A stretch of 38,527 nt of DNA from Nemertoderma westbladi (taxonomy: Eukaryota; Xenacoelomorpha; Nemertodermatida; Nemertodermatidae): the NCBI GenBank assembly GCA_032718475.1, contig JAUCBJ010006160.1, positions 1-38,527 on the forward strand, read 5' to 3'. Below, piece after piece: positions 11,800 through 21,015 of this stretch; the first letter of the stretch is position 1; every line of letters starts with the position of its first letter. The notes beneath the pieces are model-generated. The model was not told the origin of the DNA. It saw nothing but the letters and a program-made list of their open reading frames with translations, and ran no database searches. The translations under genes were made by a program, and so were the position numbers.

Positions 11800-12640
11800 A
11801 AGATGACTCAGATGACGCAATCTGTCAGCTGATTTACTGCCAACGCGGAACCTGAATCTCTCTTTGTTCTTTGTTCGGCTCAGCCAATCAGAGCGATTTT
11901 CACTTTGTGTTGGACAGTGCCTACAGAAACCCACGCAATTCAGTCAGTGTGTATCTTTTCTAAGCCCAGAACACCGGCTTAGGATTCTTCTGTACTTCGG
12001 TAGAAGTTTCAGACTTTGACCTAAACATCAGAAACATCAGATGGCTTTGATTACAAGAACGTAAAACTATTAACTGAATCATTGCTGAATCATACTTCAT
12101 ATCTGAATCGCCACACCGCGGCACTACGCAACGCGATTCAACTACACATACTGACTGTTCACCGCATTATTTGATTCTGTTATTAATTGGTGTTATGTTG
12201 GTATATATTGCTGATATATTTGGAGAATACCGATGAATAATCATAAAACCCTCAATCTCTTTGATTACTAAAGGTTAGAGGAACAGGTTTACCGGTAGCA
12301 ACTGCGACTTACATTGTAGTGGTTTTTGTGTGAATTGAATGCTATTTCATAATCCCTACATGTGTCAGTTGCGATCCTCCTTATATATGATCAAATTCAG
12401 TGACAGTCGGCAGATCAGTGTGCAGTAGTGTGAACTAGTGTGAAGTCGTGTGAAGTAGTGTGAAGGTTAATAAAGCATCTCCTAAAGAATGCGCTTTTTA
12501 CGAAACTCAGTAGCCATCCAGTTGTGATTAGTATAAGTCATAACTCTGTTTTATACTTAAAGCGCCACGTCCTAAAGGAACTGTTAATATTTCCCCGAAA
12601 GTAAATATATTGTCAGAGATTATATATTAACGATCAATCG
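11800..12640 (+). promoter_or_regulatory. Candidate LTR of the plus-strand BEL/Pao element
   Basis: A TATATA box at 12382-12387 lies about 85 bp upstream of an AATAAA at 12469-12474. This spacing is typical of the U3-R boundary and poly(A) signal of an LTR. A 10-bp repeat (GTGTGAAGTA-like, five copies, about 12417-12465) lies between them. The region is upstream of, and on the same strand as, the gag at 14.3 kb. No second LTR or primer-binding site was found, so the boundaries are a guess. Confidence 0.35.
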
Positions 12641-14180
12641 AATAATACAGTAGGTCTACACTGCAATCACTATCAAAGCATCCGAATCCAGTCTCCCTTA
12701 ACTGTGGGTGAATGGTCGTGCACAGGCTGGCTTCGGCTGATGTACCTTCAGTACATTAAATAATTGATATACAAAAAGACACCTAAAATTGGCAGGTTAA
12801 ACTGCTAAAGGTCTAAAAGCGCGAACATTAATAGTTTTAAACTCTTGATTGCACGTAGGCAAATAAATTCGAATGTACCGGTCGGACGGTAACCTGTACG
12901 CCTAACTACCTAACCACCGGAACCGGTACTTGCGGGTACCAGTATTAGTTCGATTGTGATATATTGTATATTGTAGGCTGTTAGGGGATTAGGGATGATC
13001 ATCCCTTATTCCTTTGTATGGTTTACTTATCTCTGTCAGTTTTATTTATCTGTAAGTGTAATATTGAGCAGAACTGCAGAAGGCGTGTAAGCCTGCTCAG
13101 ATTGTATAAATAATTTGTAGGCTGGATTGTTGTCTGGCTGTTGTTAGGTCTGAAGAGATTGCAGTGTGTGTAGAGTGTCTGTCCGATAAAGTGCTAGTTA
13201 GGAAGGTGGGGGCATCCAGTGTTGTAAGGTAAATCCCCTCCGAAGGAATAAGTCGTACTACTCGGTTAGAATCAGAGATAATTAATCGCTGCTTTAAATG
13301 AAATAGAAATGTTATGAACGTGACTTTTGTTTGAAAGTTTTGTATATTGCTCAAAATCCCTTTGATTTTGGAGGCGTGAAATTTGAACTGTAAATCTGCA
13401 GGTTATCCAGAACTTATATTAGTTGAGACCATACTGCTGTAATCAACTGGGAGGCTGTATCAGACCGTTCCTTTCGATTATTCGCAACATACACAACCCC
13501 AAGTTTATTCCTACAGTAATTGTGCTTGTTATACATACCGTTATAGTTAAATTAACCCCAGTACTACATCAGGGCTGCTTGGCGTAGGTAAAGACTGGTG
13601 ATTTTATGCTCTAGTCACTCCAGCAGATACCGTGGTTCTTTTAGCTGTACAAGTATTTTTAACTGCTGTTATTTGTTGTATAAGTACTTGTACCTAATTT
13701 AGGGTTTAGTGTACAGTGCTTTCCGAAGGTAATTAGTGTGTAGGCAGTATATTTGTGTTGTAAAGTGGTTAATAGGCACGTTAGCTCTGGTTGGCTGCGG
13801 TAATTAACTTCTAGGTAGGGACACTCCGGGTACATAACGTAGTACTTATAGAGCTGTAAAGCTAGAGACTATAAGTCGTCAGACGGTGGTATTTTCTTAT
13901 CTAGACAACGCAGTATATTTACTACTGCTTTATTATTTTCAAATACCGTAGTATCCTGTCCGTTTGTAATAACCAGAAATTCTAACCCCTTGTTAGGCTG
14001 GTTTGTAGATTTCCTGTAAAATACCCTAAAATTTGTACGTGTAATTTTTGTGTTTATTAGAGATTGTAATCTCACCCCGTAATTGTACGTAATTTGCAGT
14101 AATAAGTAACTTAGTAAATTAGAATTATTTGTTTTAGTGTCCAATAAGTAGCACTCCACTGAGAGCGTTCAGCTTCTGTG
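12641..14180. other. Non-coding stretch between LTR candidate and gag
   Basis: Nothing firm is seen over about 1.5 kb. Two minus-strand open frames (13097-13354, 13869-14159) show no family resemblance or repeat structure and are judged chance. It could be leader sequence of the retroelement or older flanking DNA. Confidence 0.4.
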
Positions 14181-14277
14181 AAGTGACTCCTTACCTAGAA
14201 ATAATAACATTTATTTCAAACTGAAGTCTATTGTCGAGACGCAATGGAACTTCCCCGGACCCAGACTCCCGTTTAAC

Positions 14278-15918
14278 TTGTCGGAAGCTGCCTGGGAGGA
14301 CTTATACAGGATGGGAGTGGTAAAGGACACTAGAGATCCAGCTGTGTGGAAGAGGTCGGCAGCCGGATATGTACAGGGATTCTTCAGCTCTTTGGAGCGA
14401 TTAGAGGAACAACTGTTTCAACAACCCCAAGGACCTCAAGAGCAGGGAGAGCTGCTATATCAAGTTCGAGAACGAATCCTAAGAATTAGACTAATCCTTT
14501 CGGCCTTTGAGGAAGCCTCGAAGAGAAGCCAAGACACGTCGTTGCAAGTTGCCGTAAAGACTTGGTTCCAACGGGTGAGTCTTAAAGTCCAAGGAACAAC
14601 CCAATGGAAAATTCAGCTGGCTGAACGCTCAACCCATGGAGAATCAACAGACGCTACCTTTTCTCAAGTGGAAAGCGAAGCGACATTGGAGAAACTTCAG
14701 AAGAAGGACGCTATTGACATCTATCTGTCGGACTATCAACGATTTATAGGTGACAAAGAGTTGAGGAGACGGCTGGCTGGACTTCGCCCTACTAGTGAAG
14801 GAGCTAAGTTTGTGTTGGACGCATTAGATGCGGAAATGTTAGCTGCGAACCAAGCTAAATTTGATGAATGCATACGCATCGCTAGGGTCCAAGAAGAACA
14901 AGTAAAGAAAAAACGTATAGAAGACCGAAAGGCGGCAGCAGCGGCAGCGGCAGAAGTTGAAAGAAAAGCGGCAGCGGCAGAGGCAGAGGCTGAAAGAAAA
15001 GCGGCAGCGGCAGAGGCAGAGGCTGAAAGAAAGGTAGCAGCGGCAGAAGCGGAAAGAAAAGCGGCAGAGGCAGTGGCAGAAGCAGAATGGAGGGCGTCTG
15101 AAGAGACAACCCAACTAGAGTTGGAAAATCTTCAAGAGAAGCAAGACTACATCGATAAACAGAGAACAGCTAGTCAGTGGCAGATGATAAGTCGATGTAC
15201 TCCCAAGAGACAGGGATTTACATCATCTGATGAAGGCGATACAACAGATCCTGAAGGCGGAGGAAATAGATCTCGTCCCAGCAGGCGTAGAAGAACGCCC
15301 CACCGTCAGAAATTGCCTAATTTGCCCCCAGCTGTGAGAAGGCAACTAGCTAGCACAGACTTAGGTAGTACAGAACCCACAGACCAAATTATTAGAGTAG
15401 AAAGACTCCCTACTATAGTAGATGAGCCTGAAATAATTAGGCCTGTTCTCGAAGCCACCCCTTCGGTGATAGAGACACCTGTACTCCCAGAACCTACCTC
15501 TAAATTCCCTTTGCACAGTACTAAACTAATTGTGCCCAGTAGAACAGCGCCTGAGACAATTCCTGTCCTGAACGCTGAGCGAGACATCAACGATTTATCG
15601 CCCGTCGTCCCTCGTCTACCCGCTACTATGTTGGCGGCTCCCGCTTCGGCGGTCGAATGGGTGGATGAGGGACGGCGGGGGATGGATCTCCTGCTCGGGC
15701 AGATGCAGGAGACTGTTCAACAGTTCAAGGGAACAGTAAGGGAAAATAGGTTAGAGTTGCAAGAAGTGCAGCAGAGTATCGCGTTAGAACGCGATAAATT
15801 AGTAAATATACAAAGGGGTATACCACCACCCCCTGTAACAATGTGTCAACCTGCAGGTCTGAAGTATTTCATGCGCAAGGTGTGGAGCCTACACGCATCT
15901 ATACTGCTAGTGAAGTAG
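14278..15918 (+). CDS. BEL/Pao-type Gag N-terminal reading frame
   Basis: The frame is open from 14182 to the stop at 15918. The first in-frame ATG is at 14311 (MGVVKDTRDPAVWKRS), and the preceding TTG at 14278 is an unlikely start. The product is helical and charged at its N-terminus. It then carries an Ala/Glu/Lys-rich coiled-coil tract at about residues 218-270 built from AAAAEAEAERK repeats, then a Ser/Arg-rich and Pro-rich linker, then a second short helical region (about 470-515). It ends out of frame with the capsid block that overlaps it by 76 bp. I infer the two were one gag, and the frame change falls after a short run of C near 15830. The assignment rests on adjacency to clear capsid and knuckle sequence. 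Confidence 0.65.
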   Translation: MSEAAWEDLYRMGVVKDTRDPAVWKRSAAGYVQGFFSSLERLEEQLFQQPQGPQEQGELLYQVRERILRIRLILSAFEEASKRSQDTSLQVAVKTWFQRVSLKVQGTTQWKIQLAERSTHGESTDATFSQVESEATLEKLQKKDAIDIYLSDYQRFIGDKELRRRLAGLRPTSEGAKFVLDALDAEMLAANQAKFDECIRIARVQEEQVKKKRIEDRKAAAAAAAEVERKAAAAEAEAERKAAAAEAEAERKVAAAEAERKAAEAVAEAEWRASEETTQLELENLQEKQDYIDKQRTASQWQMISRCTPKRQGFTSSDEGDTTDPEGGGNRSRPSRRRRTPHRQKLPNLPPAVRRQLASTDLGSTEPTDQIIRVERLPTIVDEPEIIRPVLEATPSVIETPVLPEPTSKFPLHSTKLIVPSRTAPETIPVLNAERDINDLSPVVPRLPATMLAAPASAVEWVDEGRRGMDLLLGQMQETVQQFKGTVRENRLELQEVQQSIALERDKLVNIQRGIPPPPVTMCQPAGLKYFMRKVWSLHASILLVK

Positions 15919-17765
15919 AAACTCCTATAGTAAACCCTATTAAGGGTAATTATAAACCTGTTGACAATGATATTCCATGTAGACCTGATCATAATCCAAG
16001 AAATTTATATACCGATAACTCGATATTAAATAACACAATGGCCCAAGAAAGTTTTACGCGTCAAATGGCTAGAACCGAAGCCCGTCAAGCGGTAAAGGTG
16101 GGAGAGATCGTCAAGTTCAATGGAGATGAGATGAAATGGTTTCCTTTTAATGAATATTACAAAGATAACATACAGAACTCTGTACTATCTAACGGAGATA
16201 AACTAAGATTCCTCATCGAGTGCTTGGAAGGACCTCCCAAGTTAATGGCGTTGAAGTTTATTGGATATCCAGATGGATTAAGACAAGTTTGGGATACACT
16301 AAACATCAGGTATGGTAATAGGACAAACATAGCTAGGTATTTGTATGCGAAATTAGTAGTGCCCCGAAAGTTCCTTAGCAGCGGGATTATAGAGTTTTCC
16401 GATGAGATTTAGGAGATCTGTAGACAATTAGACTGGTTGGGTAAGTCTCATGAATACCAGAATTCTATGGTTGTAGGAGCCTTAGCATCAACTTTGCCAA
16501 AGGGTGGAGTAGGTACTCGCTGGGACAAAAAGGTTCTCTATTTGATGGACCAACAACATAGAGATCCAACCATGACGGACCTTCTGTCATTCTTAAACCG
16601 AGAGGTAAGATTACAACTCCTAAAACAGTCTAGAGAGAAGACTCCTGAAAGTGATGTAAGTGAAAAACCCGTTTCTAGGAGAAAGGTAACACCAGTGTGT
16701 TATACAGACGACGGTTAAAGCCAAACCTCCCACGAGGAGAACAGCGGGAAAGACACCGAAAAATCTTACTATGTCAACAAAGCACCTAAAGACGTAAGTA
16801 AATTTAAGTCTCGAACCAGTGACAGGAGAGAACAGACAACAAAAACTCCTCCCACGTCTCCTAAGAGAATTCATGGAAGAAAGCCCGAGGAAAGAACAAG
16901 TGTGCACCACACAGCACAGGTTAAAGTAAGTAACATCAAGCCCAAATGTGTATTGTGTGACGGGCCCCATCGCTTGAGTGGGTGTGATGAATTCTTAAAG
17001 AAATCCCTAAAGGATAGACGTGATGTCATGTGGGATAAGCGGTTGTGTTATAATTGTCTCAGACGAGGACACCAACGGCGGACCTGTTACTCAGATGCTC
17101 GGTGTGCTAAGTGCGGCGCGAAACATCATATCTTGCTGCACACAGAATTTGAAAGAACCCGCACGAGTCAGGTAAGTGAGCCCGAACTACATGTCCAATT
17201 CAGTGATGTGAACGACACTGACCACAGCTCTGAGATGGAAGGATTCTACACGGACGAATTCTCCGACGAAAACGAATCCTGCTATATGATAAACACCGCG
17301 GTGTATCGAGCGCTTACGTATGAGACTGAAACCGATAGCGAGCTCCCCCTAACTATTCCGGACCGACAACCATCTTGGAAAGCGCCAACTTCCAACGTAG
17401 GAATCCGGGAATTTCCCGTAGTGCAGTTGAGAGTCCACGGGTTAAAAAAGAGCTATATAGTGAACGCCCTCCTTGACTCCGGCAGCACAGGAACATTCAT
17501 CGACAAAGAACTAGCCGAAGACATCTTTGCTGGACAACCCAAGTTCCGAACTAAGTTGAACCTTTCAGGAATTATGCAGGTTTGGAAATCTACAGTAGCT
17601 ACAGACTACTATGTAGGCGCGTTATCCACCCCCCAGGATGAACTAGGAGAACACAGTATAAGGTCAGTAAAAATGGTGGCGATAAAGAACTTCGCTACCA
17701 GCCAAGTGGAACCTAGTCAGCCCCAATCTCATCTACGAACTTCACCGTCAAGGGCACATCTATAA
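15843..17765 (+). pseudogene. BEL/Pao gag capsid, zinc knuckles and retropepsin, interrupted by two stops
   Basis: One frame holds a DUF1759-like capsid region (VGEIVKFNGDEMKWFPFNEY), then Cys/His knuckles, then a retropepsin loop. The knuckles are CVLCDGPHRLSGC, CYNCLRRGHQRRTC (a perfect C-x2-C-x4-H-x4-C) and a third CAKCGAKHH. The retropepsin loop is ALLDSGSTGTFID. A TAG at 16410-16412 and a TAA at 16716-16718 interrupt the frame; the reading resumes in the same frame after each, so each can be a single base change. The sequence loses resemblance soon after the protease, near 17700. No RT, RNase H or integrase follows, so the element is 3'-truncated. Sibling RT sequence may be the fragment at 31.9-33.3 kb on the other strand. 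Confidence 0.85.
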
Positions 17766-17777
17766 ATCCCTCTTGTA

Positions 17778-18005
17778 TTCGAACGAGTTTGCAAAAGTCG
17801 GAGGAACAAAAAAAATAGATTACAAAAAACAATCTTTTGTTTTCCCAAGTTTTGTAAAGTCGTTCGAACGAGTTTGCAAAAGTCGGGGAAACAAACTTGA
17901 TTGGGTGTTTGTTGGTATAAAAACCAATCAAGCCAATTAGATTTGTTTCCCCAAGTTTTGTAAAGTCGTTTGAATGAGTTTGCAAAAGTCGAGGGAACTA
18001 AAAAA
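17778..18005. repeat. Array of overlapping short hairpins
   Basis: GAGTTTGCAAAAGTCG occurs at about 17785, 17870 and 17977, and the near-inverse CAAGTTTTGTAAAGTCG at about 17847 and 17952. Each direct copy pairs with the next inverse copy to give a stem of about 28 bp. Two hairpin units thus lie head to tail and share ends. The second unit has an inner stem formed by TTGATTGG and CCAATCAA. This is likely a small foldback MITE dimer, lying where the retroelement is cut off. Confidence 0.75.
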
Positions 18006-18937
18006 AGATTACAAAAATTGGCCGCTCTGGGCCACCGTAGTATCTCGGTATCTAGAAGACGCATCAAATTTATAAATACTGTATATCAAAATACCGATAT
18101 ATTAAGGTAACTGATGCCAAATCTACTACAGGGAAATGTAATAATATCCATTAATGTTAGCGAAGATTTTTCACATAATAAAATTGGGATTGCTCTATTG
18201 AATGTAAGTGTAATGTATTTATTTGTTTAGTTTACAATAGTGTATCATATGGTTGGGAATTTTTGTGGGAATAAGGGTTTTTGGGGTGGACAAATCTGAA
18301 GGGCCTGATGACATACCCCCATTTTTTAGAGAAGTAGTGATAATAAGCTTCACATTTTTTAAAAATGGTATTAAAATGAGGAAATTATAATACAAATTTC
18401 CGTTGCCTCAGAATCTAAATTGGTAACTATGTAGTCATGCATAGTTCAATCAAACGATAGTCATTGGACTAAAGTTTGTCTACGCCAAACTTGGAGAAAA
18501 TCCCACCTATAAAGCCCTTGTTGCTATGTAAAATCCATGTTGCTAAGGAAAGAAACAGGAAATTGAACGTGATCCGCATAATATATTTTTATAGACTTTT
18601 TTGGTGTATTAACAAGTTAATATAGAATAGCAAAATAGGTTTGGATGAATTGCGAATTTGTTATGGGTTGACCCCCTTTATGGTTAGATTGACTCGCCCA
18701 ATAGGCCTAGTTATTCTTCCCGATTCAATATCTTTCAACAAATTACATAACAAATTAACTTTTTACAGATGATAACCATTATGGTATGCTATATAGAGAT
18801 CTCAATATAGCATTCTAGATAGCATACAGTAGATATCTCTAAAATATAGCATTCGATGAAACCATTTAAATGAAAAAAACAAGGTATATCATACAATATT
18901 ACATAAAGATATCGTATTTCATTTTTGTTATAACAAA
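18006..18937. other. AT-rich non-coding stretch
   Basis: No gene is recognised. A short imperfect inverted repeat made of ATAGCAT/GATCTC motifs lies at about 18790-18855. Nothing else is supported. Confidence 0.45.
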
Positions 18938-19270
18938 ATGCATCACGGAGAGGTGAACGACGAATATAGACTATCTGCTAATGCCACGGTAAAAAATGTG
19001 TTGATACAGTTAAAAAATGAAATACACAACTTGGAAGAAGAACGTAAGGTGAAACAGGCTGCCTCAGGCAACCTGCGCTGTGCGACGAATGAATGCAAAG
19101 AACAATGCGAAGATCTAGAGAGGAATATCGTCCGTCTTAAAAAACAACTGGAATTATCAGAAGAGAAAGTGAAACATATATCCATGGAAGTTGATCACCG
19201 CGAAAAGACTCAGGAACTGAGTGATACATCGTATTCCTACATTAGTAGTGCTGAGGAAACCCGATTTTAA
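18938..19270 (+). CDS. Small predicted coiled-coil protein, unrecognised
   Basis: A single open frame of 110 codons starts at ATG 18938 in a purine-rich context (AACAAAATG) and ends in TAA. Residues 15-88 have a strong heptad-like pattern of Leu/Ile/Val with many Glu and Lys (for example EDLERNIVRLKKQLELSEEK), and four Cys lie within. An ATTAAA at about 19306 could serve as a poly(A) signal. Flanking DNA is AT-rich, whereas the frame has balanced codons, which favours a real gene or a terminal exon. I do not recognise the family, and no splice sites force an exon reading. It could be a short structural or adaptor protein, or an exon of a longer gene. Confidence 0.45.
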   Translation: MHHGEVNDEYRLSANATVKNVLIQLKNEIHNLEEERKVKQAASGNLRCATNECKEQCEDLERNIVRLKKQLELSEEKVKHISMEVDHREKTQELSDTSYSYISSAEETRF

Positions 19271-19607
19271 ATCACTGCTGTGTCAACTATTTAGGCATAC
19301 AGTACAATTAAAGTGCATCAAAAAAGTAAAGCGCCGCAAATTGCTCTCTCCCACCTTAACTTACTTTACTAACTATTAAGATTTATAATCTAGCATTTTA
19401 CAAGATTACAGAGCGAGGAGTTTTGATATCTAAGGATAAGCGTCAGCGAGGATTTTAATTTAGGTGCTAGATTATGACTTGGAGGATCTAATTTTATTCG
19501 AAAATGAAAATAATTAATTAAAATAATGGGCAATCGTCCTCAGGGGGGTTATTCTCCCTCCATATACCTCAGTAATCGGTGTGGTTGACATTGCTGATCT
19601 GTGCGGA
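19271..19607. other. Non-coding stretch
   Basis: Nothing is seen beyond the possible ATTAAA signal for the small gene at its left end and an ATAATAATAAT tract at its right end that belongs to the neighbouring SINE tail. Confidence 0.5.
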
Positions 19608-19921
19608 TAATAATAATAATATTGATTATTTATATAGCTATTTTCTACGCTCGGGATACTCAAAGCGCTTTTATTATCATTACCCCAGCAAAGCCAGGTT
19701 GCTGGGTTGGCGTAGGCACTAATATCTAAGGTGTCTTGCCTAGGGACACAACAGTGCGAAATTTCTACAAACCTTTAGTCGGATTCGAACCTGCGCCACC
19801 AAACACTATTGTGTAAAGAAGTTCAGGCGCCATATCCACTCGGTCGTATCCACTCGGCCGTATCCACTCGGCCGTATCCACTCGGTCGTATCCACTCGGC
19901 CGTATCCACTCGGCCGAGTCC
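19608..19921 (-). mobile_element. tRNA-derived SINE with amplified A box
   Basis: Read on the minus strand, a tRNA-like head carries an A box (GGCCGAGTGGATA), then GGCGCCTGAAC as in Leu/Ser-type tRNAs, and a B box GGTTCGAATCC at about 19783-19793. A body with AAAGCGCTTTGAGTA and CTATATAAATA motifs follows, ending in a TTATTATTATT tail at about 19608-19620. This is the full order expected of a Pol III SINE. The AGCGC/TATATA tail resembles SINE tails I recall from several marine invertebrates, but that is memory and not a match run here. Confidence 0.8.
19834..19917 (-). repeat. Six tandem 14-bp copies of the SINE A box
   Basis: ATCCACTCGGYCGT repeats six times without gaps on the plus strand. 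On the SINE's own strand each unit is an A-box-like ACGRCCGAGTGGAT. The last copy abuts the normal GGCGCC of the tRNA-like head. Confidence 0.95.
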
Positions 19922-19939
19922 TGTTAGCTCTAGGGTTTC

Positions 19940-20640
19940 CTAACCCCAAACCCGCTAGCTATGGTGACCGAATCATTCAACTTATTTCTACAATCCCACC
20001 AAATGTTTTGGGTTTCTCTTTATCTCGGGGTTCGACAGCCATCTTCCAAGAACTGGGTGGATGTCTTGGGTTATCAGGGGTGGTGGGCAACATCACAGGG
20101 CAAAGACAATCTTAGGGAGGATAAGCAGGAGCGAAGAAGGGCGGTCTCAATTTGAAAGTCCTGCAGCTCTGGGAGACAAGCAATCAATTAACTACCTTAT
20201 TCACCTGCCTTATTATGTCTACTTCCTTGCAAATAAATGCAGGGCCAATGGGGGCCCCGAGCAGTGTAAGACCGACTGACAGGGTGTGGATGAATGAGAA
20301 TGGTGGGAAAGTGTTTAGGGAGGGTTTGTCATTGCATTGTCTGGAAGGAAGTCCTGGGATTTGGAGCAATTCAGGTGCAAGCCCCGGGTTGAAACTTCCT
20401 GCTTCAGGATCCTGGTCTAACATAGAGTGTGCCATCATCAAGGTACCACCCATTGATGTCCAAGATGGGGATTGTCTCGTTGATGGTATCCACTAATGGG
20501 TGTAGGGTGATGGCAAACCCCAAGGGGCCGTGTCAAGTGGGTCACACTGCTAACCCGACTCTGCAGCTTGAGGATCTGGCGGTTGCCCATCCAGGAGTAT
20601 ATACAGCCGAGACACCATAACAATCCTCCATCCAATTAGA
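19940..20640 (-). pseudogene. Fragment of a non-LTR-type reverse transcriptase, frameshifted
   Basis: On the minus strand 20414-20534 reads GPLGFAITLHPLVDTINE and, a little later, WYLDDGT, an RT motif with the paired Asp. Upstream, near 20555, lies a remnant of the QQGDPLG motif. Downstream, in other frames, LLGAPIG (about 20255) and ETALLRSCLSS (about 20125) match the thumb region of the same RT type. Several stops and frameshifts separate these pieces. This is a dead fragment of an RT family distinct from the BEL/Pao sequences and from the LINE at 29-30 kb. Confidence 0.7.
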
Positions 20641-20884
20641 TATGCAAGGGATGACCCACTCACTGATTTCAGCAAACATCAACGATCTGACAATCGAGTT
20701 GAAAACATTCCTGAAATCAACGACTTCTTCAGTTCTTGGGAAATGGCTCCAAATTTGTTTTTACTTTCTTGTGGGACTGTCAGCCAGGGCTGCAGGGGGG
20801 CTTGTCGTGAAACTATAGGCCTATCACTGTATCAGCACCGGTCAGCCGGCAGGCCGGTATACCTGTGCTGTATCCAGGTATCAG

Positions 20885-20924
20885 TACTGCAGTACAGCAG
20901 TAGCTGTACTGCTGTACTGCAGTA
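20885..20924. repeat. Perfect 17-bp hairpin upstream of PLC gamma
   Basis: TACTGCAGTACAGCAGT at 20885-20901 is the exact reverse complement of 20908-20924, with a 6-base loop AGCTGT. It lies 92 bp before the PLC gamma ATG, so it is in the promoter or 5' untranslated region. If transcribed it would be a strong RNA stem. Confidence 0.9.
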
Positions 20925-21015
20925 TATTGATATTCTGATATTGTTGGCCTGCCTTGCCTGTTGCCCACGGTACAAATTTTGACCTGCCAGCCTGCTTAGA
21001 CTGAAATATGCTGAT

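Noticed and set aside
14230-14265. Primer-binding site TGGAACTTCCCCGGACCC before gag
   Set aside because: It starts with TGG but does not match the complement of any tRNA T-arm pattern (no GATT-GAA-like part), and no LTR end sits just before it.
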